NCBI GenBank assembly: GCA_020048895.1
Contig: JAIFLV010000013.1
Coordinates: 1 to 64,000 of the forward strand
Direction of reading: 5' to 3'
Source of the DNA: Rhodoferax sp.
GTDB taxonomy: Bacteria; Pseudomonadota; Gammaproteobacteria; Burkholderiales; Burkholderiaceae_C
Length of the DNA stretch: 64,000 bases
Below the pieces are notes generated by a model. It did not search any database, was not told the DNA's origin, and was given only the letters and a program-made list of their open reading frames with translations. A program made the translations under genes and the position numbers. Below, in pieces: positions 44,212-53,135 of this stretch. Each line of letters opens with the position of its first letter. Position 1 is the first letter of the stretch.

Positions 44212-45939
44212 GTGCCTGGCTCCCGCGACAGCATCGTTCGCCTGGGCAAGCTCAAAGGGCGACAGCCGCACACGGTATCGCTGGCCGAAGTCCATGCACT
44301 GATCGGTGCTCGGCCACCTGACGGCTACCCGCGTGATGTGTTGATCGAATACCTGCACGTCCTCAACGACCATTACCACTGCCTTTTTGAACGTCACCTC
44401 GTGGCGCTCGCCCACGCCATGCGTGTCCCGATGGCCGAAGTGTTCGAGGTGGCAAGCTTCTACCACCACTTTGATGTGCGCAAGGACGGTGATGATGCTC
44501 CGCTGCTGACCGTGCGGGTGTGTGATGGGCTCAGCTGCACGATCGCAGGAGCCGGGCCTTTGTTGGCCGATTTGCCAGCGGTGCTGGGCGCGGATGTTCG
44601 CGTGGTGTCGGTGCCCTGCGTGGGACGTTGCGAGCAGGCTCCGGTGGCGGTGGTCCATCAATGCCCGGTTCCAAACGCCACCCCTGAGGCCGTTTTTCAT
44701 GTGGCAAAAGTGGCTCTCCCGCAGAACCAGCAAGCGCAAGCAGCTATCAATAGTATAGCGGTCAGTAGCACCGTATACACCGATTTCGCGGGGTATCGCG
44801 CCCAGGGCGGCTACGCCTTGCTGCAATCATTGGCACAGGGGCAGCGCGACCCTGAGTCGGTGCTGCAAGCCATGGAGCAGTCGGGCTTGCGCGGGCTTGG
44901 CGGCGCCGGATTTCCTGCCGGGCGCAAGTGGCGCATTGTCCGAGGGCAAAGAACTCCAAGATTTTTGGCGGCCAATCTCGACGAGGGCGAACCCGGCACC
45001 TTCAAGGATCGCACCTACCTGGAGCGCGACCCGCACCGCTTTCTGGAAGGCATGCTGGTGGCGGCGCAGGTGGTGGGTGTGGAGACGTGTTACATCTACC
45101 TGCGCGACGAGTACCACGACTGCCGCGCGTTGCTTCAGGCCGAGATTGCAAAGCTGCAGGCAGATCCACCCTGCTCGTTGCCAACCATCGCGCTGCGCAG
45201 GGGTGCGGGCGCCTATGTGTGCGGTGAAGAATCGGCCTTGATCGAAAGCATCGAAGGCAAGCGCGGTATGCCACGCATGCGACCTCCCTACATCGCCGAA
45301 GTGGGGTTGTTTGGCCAACCGACGCTGGAGCACAACTTCGAGACCCTCTACTGGGTGCGTGACATTGTCGAAAAAGGCGCAGGCTGGTTCAGTGGGCAAG
45401 GCCGCAACGGCCGCACCGGCTTGCGCTCTTTCAGCGTGAGCGGCAGAGTACGCCAGCCTGGTGTGAAACTGGCACCGGCCGGCATCACGCTGCGAGCCTT
45501 GATTGAAGAATTTTGTGGTGGCATGCAGGACGGCCACGCCCTGTATGCCTATCTGCCCGGCGGCGCCTCGGGTGGCATATTGCCCGCCAGCCTCGCCGAT
45601 GTGCCGCTGGACTTTGACACCCTGCAGCCTTATGGAGCGTTCATCGGCTCTGCCGCCGTGGTAGTGCTGAGCCAGCAGGATCGGGCGCGCGATGCGGCCC
45701 TGAACGCGATGCGTTTTTTCGCGCATGAGAGTTGCGGTCAGTGCACGCCGTGCCGGGTTGGCACCACCAAAGCTGCGCATTTGATGCAAGCCCCGGTGTG
45801 GGATGCGGCCACTTTGAAAGACCTCAGTACTGTGTTGGTGGATGCGTCCATCTGCGGCCTGGGGCAGGCCGCGCCCAACCCGCTGCTGTGCGTGCTGAAG
45901 TACTTCCCCCACGAGGTGGATGGGAGCACGATGGTATGA
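44212..45939 (+). CDS. NAD-dependent formate dehydrogenase beta subunit (fused FdsG-FdsB/NuoE-NuoF type)
   Basis: A 575-residue diaphorase subunit. The N-terminal ~165 residues are NuoE/FdsG-like, with the 2Fe-2S cysteines in VRVCDGLSC and VPCVGRCEQ. The remainder is NuoF/FdsB-like: FMN/NADH site (GLRGLGGAGFPAGRKW, NLDEGEPGTFKDR, GAGAYVCGEESALIESIEG) and the 4Fe-4S site ESCGQCTPCR with a later Cys. In most Fds enzymes these are separate genes; the fused form matches the two-subunit FDH1 of Methylobacterium. The start is a GTG 5 bp after fdhD; no ATG fits. The linker between the two halves is encoded by a copy of the interspersed repeat. The stop overlaps the alpha-subunit gene. Confidence 0.9.
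   Translation: MPGSRDSIVRLGKLKGRQPHTVSLAEVHALIGARPPDGYPRDVLIEYLHVLNDHYHCLFERHLVALAHAMRVPMAEVFEVASFYHHFDVRKDGDDAPLLTVRVCDGLSCTIAGAGPLLADLPAVLGADVRVVSVPCVGRCEQAPVAVVHQCPVPNATPEAVFHVAKVALPQNQQAQAAINSIAVSSTVYTDFAGYRAQGGYALLQSLAQGQRDPESVLQAMEQSGLRGLGGAGFPAGRKWRIVRGQRTPRFLAANLDEGEPGTFKDRTYLERDPHRFLEGMLVAAQVVGVETCYIYLRDEYHDCRALLQAEIAKLQADPPCSLPTIALRRGAGAYVCGEESALIESIEGKRGMPRMRPPYIAEVGLFGQPTLEHNFETLYWVRDIVEKGAGWFSGQGRNGRTGLRSFSVSGRVRQPGVKLAPAGITLRALIEEFCGGMQDGHALYAYLPGGASGGILPASLADVPLDFDTLQPYGAFIGSAAVVVLSQQDRARDAALNAMRFFAHESCGQCTPCRVGTTKAAHLMQAPVWDAATLKDLSTVLVDASICGLGQAAPNPLLCVLKYFPHEVDGSTMV
44703..44762 (-). repeat. interspersed ~57-bp repeat, copy 3 (inside fdsGB linker)
   Basis: On the minus strand it reads GCTATACTATTGATAGC, then TGCTTGCGCTTGCTGG, then GGGAGAGCCACTTTTG, matching the intergenic copy at 57968 block by block. 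It lies antisense to the gene and encodes the linker between the FdsG- and FdsB-like domains. Confidence 0.65.
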
Positions 45940-48900
45940 CTGACGCCGCGTCGATCATCCGTTTCACCCTTAACGGGCAGCCCATTGTTGCGAAAGCGGG
46001 CGAGTCGATTCTGCAGGCCGCCCAGCGCCACGGCACCGAGATACCGCACCTGTGCTTCAAGGAGGGCTTGCGCGCCGATGGCAATTGCCGCGCCTGTGTG
46101 GTGGAAATTGTCGGTGAGCGAACCTTGGCACCCAGTTGCTGCCGTACGCCCACCCCCGGCATGCAAGTGCAGTCCACAAGCGAGCGCGCCGTCAAAAGCC
46201 AAAACATGGTCCTGGAACTGCTGCTGTCCGACTTGCCCGACGCCGGCTACAAATGGAATGACGAAAAAGAAAAGCCAAAACCGCTCACACACCCACACCC
46301 ATCTGGCACAGCGGTAGCGCGGGGTGCGCCGGGTGACGATTTGTGCTCGCACCATGAGGAACCCGGCGCACCCCGTGATGCCGTTGGGCCAGAAGCGAGT
46401 GTCACTGAGGCAACAGGACAACACGGAGAACTGTCGCATTGGGCGACTCATGCGGGCGTAACCGTGCGACCTGCCTTGAAGAGCCTGTGCCGCGAACAGC
46501 CGCCCCCCGATCTGTCCCACCCCGCCATCACGGTGAAACTGGACGCCTGCATTCAATGCACCCGGTGCGTTCGCGCCTGCCGTGAAGAGCAGGTCAATGG
46601 CGTCATTGGTTTGGCATTTCGCGGTTCACAAACCAGCATCGTGTTTGATATGCAGGACCCGATGGGCGCCAGCAGTTGTGTGGCGTGCGGCGAGTGCGTG
46701 CAAGCCTGCCCCACCGGGGCGCTCATGCCCCTTACCCAGTTGGGGTCACAGGTGGTCGACAAAAAGGTGGACTCGGTCTGCCCCTTCTGTGGCGTGGGCT
46801 GCCTGCTGACCTACAACGTGCGCGGCAACCGGATCGTCAGCGTGGACGGGCGCGACGGGCCGGCCAACCACGGACGGCTGTGCGTGAAAGGACGCTTTGG
46901 CTTTGACTACGTGCATAGTCCGCAGCGTCTGACCGTGCCACTGATTCGCAAGGCGGGCGTGGGCAAAGACCCCCAGGCGCTCGACGGACTCAACCGTGAC
47001 ACGGCGGACTGGTCTGCCGTGTTTCGCGAGGCATCATGGGACGAGGCGCTGGATCTGGCGGCCGGCAAACTCAAGCACTTGCGCGATACCCACGGCACCA
47101 AGTCCCTGGCTGGCTTTGGCTCAGCGAAAGGCAGCAACGAAGAGGCATACCTGTTCCAAAAACTGGTGCGCACCGGCTTTGGCTCCAACAACGTGGACCA
47201 CTGCACCCGCCTGTGCCACGCCAGCAGTGTGGCCGCCCTGCTCGAGGGGGTGGGATCTGGGGCGGTAAGTAACCAGGTGAATGATGTAGCGCATTCGGAC
47301 CTGATCTTTGTGATTGGCTCCAACCCCACGTCCAACCACCCGGTCGCGGCCACCTGGATGAAGAATGCCGCACAGCGCGGTGCGAAGATTGTGCTGGCTG
47401 ATCCGCGCATTACCGATATCGGAAAACATGCTTGGCGCACGCTGCAGTTCCATGCCGATTCCGATGTGGCCATGCTCAACGCCATGATCCACACCATCAT
47501 TGAAGAAGGCCTTGCAGACCAGGCGTTTATTGCGCAACGCGCTAGCAATTTTGAAGCGCTGAAGGCAACCGTGCAGGCGTATAGCCCGGAGGCGGTGGCA
47601 CCTATTTGTGGCATTGACGCAAGTACATTGCGCGAAGTGGCACGCGCCTACGCCACCGCAGGTGCAGCCATGATTTTGTGGGGCATGGGGGTGAGCCAGC
47701 ATGTGCACGGCACCGACAATGCACGCTGCCTGATCGCCCTGGCCACGGTGGCGGGGCAACTGGGAAAGCCCGGCTCCGGACTGCACCCCTTGCGCGGCCA
47801 GAACAATGTGCAGGGTGCGTCGGATGCGGGTTTGATTCCGATGATGTTTCCCAACTACCAGCGCGTGACCAACAAGGCAGCGCATGCCTGGTTTGAAGAT
47901 TTTTGGCAGACCCCACTGGATGATCAGCCCGGCTATACGGTGGTGGAGATTTTGCGCAAGGCGCTTGCACCCGACGACGACCCGCACAAAGTGCGCGGCA
48001 TGTACATCATGGGCGAGAACCCGGCCATGAGCGACCCGGACCTGAACCACGCCCGCCACGCGCTGGCCAGTCTGGAGCATCTGGTGGTGCAGGACATCTT
48101 CATGACCGAAACGGCCTGGTTGGCCGATGTGGTTCTGCCCGCCACGGCCTGGCCGGAAAAAACCGGTACGGTCAGCAACACCGACCGCATGCTGCAGCTC
48201 GGCCTGCAGGCCATTGACCCACCCGGTGACGCCAAGCCTGATTTGTGGATCATCCAGCAATTAGCCCAGCGTATTGGCCCCCATGCGCCGTTAGCTGGCG
48301 CTCACGTCGGGGCTCCGCCGCTTCGCGGGTCGCTGCCCCCCAAGGGGGCCGTCCCCGCCCTCGCGGAGGCTCGTCAGAGTCTCCGCGACACGGGGCGGCC
48401 CGGCGGCGGGGTAGGCCTTTCCTGGAGCTACAACGGTGAACATTCTGGCGTGGCTGCGGTATACGAAGAAATGCGCCAGGCCATGCACGGGGCCATTGCG
48501 GGCATCACTTGGGAGCGGCTCCAGCGCGAAGGCAGCGTCACCTATCCTTGCCTCGGCGCGGACGATCCGGGCACGCCCACCTTGTTTGGTGAGCGTTTTG
48601 CCACCGACGATGGACGGGTGCATCTGGTGCCTGCCGACACCATTGCCGCAGCGGAGCGCCCGGATGGGGACTATCCCTTTGTGCTGATCACGGGCCGGCA
48701 GCTCGAACATTGGCACACGGGCAGCATGACGCGCCGTGCTGCAGTGCTCGATGCGCTGGAGCCAAGCGCTACCGCGTCGTTGTGCAGCGCGGACCTGTCG
48801 GCTTTAGGGCTGGCACCCGGCGAAGTCGTGACGATTCGCTCGCGACGAGGGCAGGTGGTACTACAGGTGCGGCTGGACGATGGCACGCCGCCCGGGGCTG

Positions 48901-49067
48901 TGTTCATTCCGTTTGCTTTTCATGAGGCAGCGGCCAACCTGTTGACCCATGCGGCGCTGGACCCGGTGGGCAAGATTCCCGAGTTCAAATACTGCGCTGT
49001 AGCCATCACCCGTGGCGGCGCGCTGAACGCCGCGCCGGGCTACCACAAGTCCGACACCGTGGTTTGA
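45936..49067 (+). CDS. NAD-dependent formate dehydrogenase alpha subunit (FdsA/Fdh1A type)
   Basis: A 1043-residue catalytic subunit. Order: NuoG-like 2Fe-2S domain (C40, C51, C54, C68), two 4Fe-4S ferredoxin sites (CIQCTRCVRACREE and CVACGECVQACPTG), the bisMGD-domain cluster CPFCGVGC, and the active site RLCHASSVAA with Cys427-His428 (no selenocysteine). It would oxidise formate in the cytoplasm and pass electrons to NAD+ through the FdsGB fusion. Two segments do not fit the family: residues ~110-161, between YKWND and QHGELSHWA, and ~782-827, between LAQRIG and LSWSYNGE. Both are low-complexity and come from palindromic DNA. ATGA overlap with the preceding gene. Confidence 0.93.
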   Translation: MTDAASIIRFTLNGQPIVAKAGESILQAAQRHGTEIPHLCFKEGLRADGNCRACVVEIVGERTLAPSCCRTPTPGMQVQSTSERAVKSQNMVLELLLSDLPDAGYKWNDEKEKPKPLTHPHPSGTAVARGAPGDDLCSHHEEPGAPRDAVGPEASVTEATGQHGELSHWATHAGVTVRPALKSLCREQPPPDLSHPAITVKLDACIQCTRCVRACREEQVNGVIGLAFRGSQTSIVFDMQDPMGASSCVACGECVQACPTGALMPLTQLGSQVVDKKVDSVCPFCGVGCLLTYNVRGNRIVSVDGRDGPANHGRLCVKGRFGFDYVHSPQRLTVPLIRKAGVGKDPQALDGLNRDTADWSAVFREASWDEALDLAAGKLKHLRDTHGTKSLAGFGSAKGSNEEAYLFQKLVRTGFGSNNVDHCTRLCHASSVAALLEGVGSGAVSNQVNDVAHSDLIFVIGSNPTSNHPVAATWMKNAAQRGAKIVLADPRITDIGKHAWRTLQFHADSDVAMLNAMIHTIIEEGLADQAFIAQRASNFEALKATVQAYSPEAVAPICGIDASTLREVARAYATAGAAMILWGMGVSQHVHGTDNARCLIALATVAGQLGKPGSGLHPLRGQNNVQGASDAGLIPMMFPNYQRVTNKAAHAWFEDFWQTPLDDQPGYTVVEILRKALAPDDDPHKVRGMYIMGENPAMSDPDLNHARHALASLEHLVVQDIFMTETAWLADVVLPATAWPEKTGTVSNTDRMLQLGLQAIDPPGDAKPDLWIIQQLAQRIGPHAPLAGAHVGAPPLRGSLPPKGAVPALAEARQSLRDTGRPGGGVGLSWSYNGEHSGVAAVYEEMRQAMHGAIAGITWERLQREGSVTYPCLGADDPGTPTLFGERFATDDGRVHLVPADTIAAAERPDGDYPFVLITGRQLEHWHTGSMTRRAAVLDALEPSATASLCSADLSALGLAPGEVVTIRSRRGQVVLQVRLDDGTPPGAVFIPFAFHEAAANLLTHAALDPVGKIPEFKYCAVAITRGGALNAAPGYHKSDTVV
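46263..46418. repeat. palindromic insertion 1 inside the formate dehydrogenase alpha gene
   Basis: A ~156-bp in-frame segment. At its centre is a perfect 15-bp inverted repeat, CGGGGTGCGCCGGGT at 46320-46334 and its complement at 46361-46375, around a 26-base loop. It encodes ~52 residues (TAVARGAPGDDLCSHHEEPG and flanks) unlike anything expected in the family. Boundaries are estimated from the protein. Confidence 0.65.
48279..48416. repeat. palindromic insertion 2 inside the formate dehydrogenase alpha gene
   Basis: A ~138-bp in-frame, very G+C-rich segment with two stem-loops: GCCCCC-CAA-GGGGGC (48335-48349 region) and TCGCGGAG (48361-48368) paired with CTCCGCGA (48381-48388). It encodes ~46 residues (LRGSLPPKGAVPALAEARQS and flanks). 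The core resembles a REP-like intergenic repeat I associate with Comamonadaceae. Confidence 0.65.
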
Positions 49068-49101
49068 AGCGTTGATTTGCCTTTTGCGCTAAGGTAGGGG
49101 G

Positions 49102-51645
49102 ATGACTATTTCCTTCTGGCGCCTGGGTTGGCGCACTTTATTGCGTGATTTGCGTTCGGGGGACTTGCGCCTACTGATGGTGGCAGTTACTCTGGCGGTG
49201 GCGGCGTTGACGGCGGTCAGCTTTTTTGCCGACCGGCTCAAAGGCGGTCTGCAGCGTGACGCGCGGCAATTGCTCGGAGGGGACGCCGTGGTCTCCAGCG
49301 ACAACCCAACGCCCGCCGCCTTTGTGGAAAAGGCCCGAGCCCTGGGCCTGAACACGGTGGGAACACTTTCCTTTCCCACTATGGCGCGTGCCAGCGATGC
49401 ACAAGGGGGTGCCGCCAAGTTGGTGGGGCTCAAGGTGGTGGAGCCTGGTTACCCTTTGCGCGGGTCGTTGCGCATTGCCACTGTGCCAAATGCGCCAGAC
49501 GCCGCTACCCGCGAGATTCCGGGTCCGGGGCAGGCCTGGGTGGATGCACCGCTGCTGGAGTCGCTGGCTTTGAGCGTGGGGGATGTGCTGCTGCTGGGCG
49601 ATACCCAACTGCGTATTGCTGCGGTGATTACCATCGAGCCCGATCGGGGGGCGGGGTTCATGAATTTTGCGCCACGCGTGATGATCAACGCAGTGGACGT
49701 GGCAGCTACCAAACTGATCCAGCCCGCCAGCCGCATCACCTACCGCACTGCGGTGGCGGGTGACGATGCTGCGGTTAAAAATTTTGTGGCCTGGGCCGAC
49801 GCCCAGGTGAAGCCGGGCGCCGCCCCGGCTGACAGTGCAGCGGCAGCACGCGGCGTGCGGGTGGAGTCTCTGCAGGGTGGTCGCCCCGAGATGAGTCAGA
49901 CGCTGGACCGTGCCGAGAAGTTTCTGAGCCTGATTGCGCTGCTTGCGGCCTTGTTGAGCGCAGTGGCAGTGGCTCTGGCTGCGCGTGCCTTTGCCGCCAG
50001 CCACCTGGATGACTGCGCCATGCTGCGCGTGCTGGGCCTGTCACAGCGCACCATTGCCAGCGCCTACACCTTTGAGTTTGCGCTGGTGGGTCTGTTTGCC
50101 AGCCTGGCGGGAGCCGCGGTCGGCTATGGCGTACAGAGCCTGTTTGTGATGATGCTCGCCGGGCTGGTAGATGCATCGTTGCCAGCGGCCACGGTATGGC
50201 CGCTGTTGTTGGGGTTGGGCATGGGGTCGACCTTGTTGCTGGCCTTTGGCTTGCCACCGGTGCTGCAACTTGCGCAAGTGCCACCACTGCGGGTGATTCG
50301 CCGTGAGGTGGGCAATCTCAAGCCTGCTTCCATTGGCGTGCTGGCTGTTGGCGTGGCGGGTTTTGCAGCCCTGCTGCTTGCCGCCAGCAGCGACCTCAAG
50401 TTGGGACTGATTGCCGTGGGCGGTTTTGCCGGAGCGGTCCTGCTGTTTGCTGCGTTGAGCTGGCTGGCCGTGCGGTTTTTGCGGCTGGCGGTGAACGAGG
50501 CTACAGCACCACGCTGGCTGGTGCTCGCTACGCGGCAGATGTCGGCACGGCCTGCCTACACCGTGGTGCAGGTGAGTGCGCTGGCGGTCGGGCTGCTGGC
50601 GTTGGTGCTGCTGGTGCTGCTGCGCACCGATCTGATCAACAGCTGGCGCAAGGCCACGCCACCGGACGCTCCGAACCGCTTTGTCATCAACATCATGCCC
50701 GACCAGGCGCAGGCCTTTCGGCAGCGGCTGACAGACGCAGGGGTTGCCAAGTTCGACTGGTACCCCATGATCCGCGGGCGGCTCGTGGCCATCAATGGCC
50801 GTGCTACCTCGCCCGACGACTTTACCGAGGACCGTGCCAAACGCCTGGTGGACCGGGAGTTCAATGTGTCCTACAGCACAGAGCTACCCCAGCGCAATGA
50901 GGTGGTGGCGGGGCGCTGGCAGGCGCATGAAGCCAACGCCATCAGCATGGAAGAGGGCATCGCCAAGACGCTGAACCTCAAGCTCGGCGACAGTCTGCGC
51001 TTCGATATCGGAGGCATGCAGTCCGAGGCCACAATTACCTCGTTGCGCAAAGTGGACTGGGGCTCGATGCGCGCCAATTTCTTTGTGATGTACCCGGTGG
51101 GTGAACTGGTCGACTTGCCCATGACTTTCATGAGTGCCTACAAGGCGCCCGCTACGGCAGGTTTTGACAATGCACTGGTGCGGCAGTTTCCCAATGTCAC
51201 CAATGTGGACATGACGTCCACCATTGCCCAGGTGCAGCGGGTGCTGGACCAGGTGATTGGGGCGGTGGAGTTTCTGTTTATCTTCACCCTGGCTGCCGGC
51301 TTGGTGGTGCTGTTTGCTGCGGTAACGGCCACCCGAGAGGAACGTGCGCGCGAGTTTGCCATCATGCGGGCGGTGGGTGCGCGTGGCAGTCTGCTTCGGC
51401 AGGTGCAGCGCGCCGAATTGGCCGGTGTGGGACTGTTGGCGGGGTTTCTGGCGTCGGTGGTAGCAGCACTGGTGGGGTGGGCATTGGCGCGCTATGTATT
51501 TGAGTTCGAGTGGACCGTCGCACTGTGGGTGCCCCTGGTGGGCGCTGCCGCCGGCGCGGTGCTGGCCCTGGCGGCCGGGTGGTGGGGTTTGCGTGATGTG
51601 TTGCGCCGCCCGGTAGTGGAGACCCTGCGCCGCGCCGCTTCCTGA
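49102..51645 (+). CDS. FtsX-like ABC transporter permease (YbbP family)
   Basis: An 847-residue permease with two FtsX-type modules. N-terminal helix (LLMVAVTLAVAALTAVSFFA), a large periplasmic domain, a helix bundle at ~275-420, a second core domain, and a final three-helix bundle containing FTLAAGLVVLFAAVTATREE and RAREFAIMRAVGARGSLLRQ. This YbbP-like layout normally works with a YbbA-type ATPase and a TesA lysophospholipase; neither is in the window. It could act in lipid or lipoprotein removal. An inverted repeat follows directly after the stop. Confidence 0.88.
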   Translation: MTISFWRLGWRTLLRDLRSGDLRLLMVAVTLAVAALTAVSFFADRLKGGLQRDARQLLGGDAVVSSDNPTPAAFVEKARALGLNTVGTLSFPTMARASDAQGGAAKLVGLKVVEPGYPLRGSLRIATVPNAPDAATREIPGPGQAWVDAPLLESLALSVGDVLLLGDTQLRIAAVITIEPDRGAGFMNFAPRVMINAVDVAATKLIQPASRITYRTAVAGDDAAVKNFVAWADAQVKPGAAPADSAAAARGVRVESLQGGRPEMSQTLDRAEKFLSLIALLAALLSAVAVALAARAFAASHLDDCAMLRVLGLSQRTIASAYTFEFALVGLFASLAGAAVGYGVQSLFVMMLAGLVDASLPAATVWPLLLGLGMGSTLLLAFGLPPVLQLAQVPPLRVIRREVGNLKPASIGVLAVGVAGFAALLLAASSDLKLGLIAVGGFAGAVLLFAALSWLAVRFLRLAVNEATAPRWLVLATRQMSARPAYTVVQVSALAVGLLALVLLVLLRTDLINSWRKATPPDAPNRFVINIMPDQAQAFRQRLTDAGVAKFDWYPMIRGRLVAINGRATSPDDFTEDRAKRLVDREFNVSYSTELPQRNEVVAGRWQAHEANAISMEEGIAKTLNLKLGDSLRFDIGGMQSEATITSLRKVDWGSMRANFFVMYPVGELVDLPMTFMSAYKAPATAGFDNALVRQFPNVTNVDMTSTIAQVQRVLDQVIGAVEFLFIFTLAAGLVVLFAAVTATREERAREFAIMRAVGARGSLLRQVQRAELAGVGLLAGFLASVVAALVGWALARYVFEFEWTVALWVPLVGAAAGAVLALAAGWWGLRDVLRRPVVETLRRAAS

Positions 51646-51743
51646 TTCCGTTTCGAAATCATCCCTGTCGTTGTTACTTCTCCTTGTCGTGCCAGAGCAC
51701 TGCCTGCGGCTTCGGCCTAGACAGAGATGATTGGGAAACGGAA
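51646..51743. repeat. 24-bp imperfect inverted repeat after the permease gene
   Basis: TTCCGTTTC-GAA-ATCATC at 51646 onward is matched on the other strand from 51743 (20 of 24 positions), around a 50-bp centre. It starts at the base after the permease stop and lies between convergent genes. No T-run follows, so it is not a standard terminator; it could be a bidirectional hairpin or a tiny MITE-like element. Confidence 0.55.
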
Positions 51744-51759
51744 TGAGAACTTTCTGGCC

Positions 51760-52419
51760 TTAGTGGCCACGCATGGGCTGCAGTAGCACCATCAGGGCGC
51801 CAGCGCCGCCCTGCGCCGGCGTGGCCTGTACATAGGCCAGTATCTCGGACTTTTGCACCAGCCAGCGCTGTACCTTGCCTTTGAGTACCGGCGTTTTGCC
51901 CGGAGAGCCCAGCCCTTTGCCATGCACCACGCGCACACAGCGAATGCCCTGCTGGTGGGCTGTGCGGATAAACCGCACCAGCGCTTCGCGCGCTTCGTCG
52001 GTGCGCAATCCGTGCAGGTCGATCTGACGTTGCACCGCCCATTCGCCCCGGCGCAGTTTGGTGGTGACATCCACCCCGATGCCGGGCCGTCGGAAACTGA
52101 GGTGGTCGTCGGTGTCAAGCATGCGGTCGATATCGACGACATCGCTGATGGCCTCCTGCAATGCGGCCGCATCGTCACGTGCCTGCTGCTTTGCTACGGG
52201 TGCGGGCGGTGCGGGCAGCAGGTGTGCCCTGCGTTCGTGCACCAGTGGCTGAACGGCACCGACGGCGGTGCGAAACAGATTGTGCTGCACCCGGCGTGCC
52301 TTTTCTGCCTGGAGCCGCCGCTGGGCGGCAACCGTCTGCGCCAACGCGCGCGCGGCGAGTTCTTTCTTGACCTCCTTGAGGCCCGCCAATGACGTGACAC
52401 GCAGCGGCTTGCCTGTCAT
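51760..52419 (-). CDS. Smr domain-containing protein
   Basis: A 219-residue protein: a Lys/Arg/Ala-rich helical N-terminus, then an Smr (MutS2 C-terminal) domain with the LDLHG-type motif as [16 protein letters not shown] and [16 protein letters not shown] (the HGxG motif). Smr domains nick DNA or cleave RNA. The start overlaps the radC stop (ATGA), so the two are translated together; this pairing is common in the family. Confidence 0.9.
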   Translation of the reverse strand: MTGKPLRVTSLAGLKEVKKELAARALAQTVAAQRRLQAEKARRVQHNLFRTAVGAVQPLVHERRAHLLPAPPAPVAKQQARDDAAALQEAISDVVDIDRMLDTDDHLSFRRPGIGVDVTTKLRRGEWAVQRQIDLHGLRTDEAREALVRFIRTAHQQGIRCVRVVHGKGLGSPGKTPVLKGKVQRWLVQKSEILAYVQATPAQGGAGALMVLLQPMRGH

Positions 52420-53135
52420 ACAAGCCCCGTCTCCGCCATGGAGAGTGCCTGACCGGGCGCCACGATGATGTGGTCGAGCACACGAACGTCCACCAAGGCC
52501 AGCGCGCTCTTGAGCGTTTGCGTCAACATCTCATCAGCGCGGCTGGGCTGTACCGTGCCACTGGGGTGGTTGTGTGCGAGCACCACAGCGGCTGCGCAGT
52601 GGTGCAGGGCGCGCACGACCACTTCGCGTGGATAGACGCTGGTTTGCGTCAGTGTCCCTTGAAACATTTCCTCCATCGCCAGGAGCCTGTTTTGGGCATC
52701 CAGAAACAGCACGGCAAACACCTCATGCTGCTTGTTCGCCAGATAGAGTTGCATGTAATGCTTCACTGCGTTGGGGTCGGCAAACACCTCGCGCTCCTGC
52801 AGCTTCTGCGCCATGGCACGGCGGGCCAGCTCCAGCACGGCCACAATCTCGGCGCGCTTGGCCGGGCCCAGTCCTTTGACACGTTTGAGGTCATCCGCTG
52901 TGGCACCCAAAAGCCCGGATATGCCTCCAAAACCACCCGAGCCCCCGTCTGCATTGCGTGAGGCGCTATCAATTTTGAGTTGAAGTAACTCTTCCGACAT
53001 TTGCAGCACGCCCTTGCCTTGAATGCCGGTACGTAGCAATATCGCGAGCAATTCGATATCACTGAGCGCACCGGGGCCGCGGGAGAGCAGCTTCTCGCGC
53101 GGGCGTGCCTCGGCGGGGATGTCTTTGATAGGCAT
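52416..53135 (-). CDS. radC: RadC family protein (intact copy)
   Basis: A 239-residue JAB/MPN-domain protein. N-terminal helix-hairpin-helix ([14 protein letters not shown]) and a complete C-terminal metal motif, AHNHPSG followed by an Asp in QPSRADEML. RadC proteins were linked to DNA repair but their role is unclear. Relative to the second copy at 55889-56473 it has about six extra residues ([12 protein letters not shown]), encoded by a copy of the interspersed repeat. The stop overlaps smr. Confidence 0.92.
   Translation of the reverse strand: MPIKDIPAEARPREKLLSRGPGALSDIELLAILLRTGIQGKGVLQMSEELLQLKIDSASRNADGGSGGFGGISGLLGATADDLKRVKGLGPAKRAEIVAVLELARRAMAQKLQEREVFADPNAVKHYMQLYLANKQHEVFAVLFLDAQNRLLAMEEMFQGTLTQTSVYPREVVVRALHHCAAAVVLAHNHPSGTVQPSRADEMLTQTLKSALALVDVRVLDHIIVAPGQALSMAETGLV
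52927..52985 (-). repeat. interspersed ~57-bp repeat, copy 4 (inside radC)
   Basis: On the minus strand: AAAATTGATAGC, then CTCACGCAATGC, then GGGGGCTCGGG and GGTTTTGG, matching the order of blocks in the intergenic copy at 57968. It coincides with the short insertion that distinguishes this RadC from its paralogue. Confidence 0.5.

Noticed and set aside
38070-49067. Selenocysteine in either formate dehydrogenase
   Set aside because: Both active sites carry cysteine codons (C211 in FdhA, C427 in the alpha subunit); there is no in-frame TGA.
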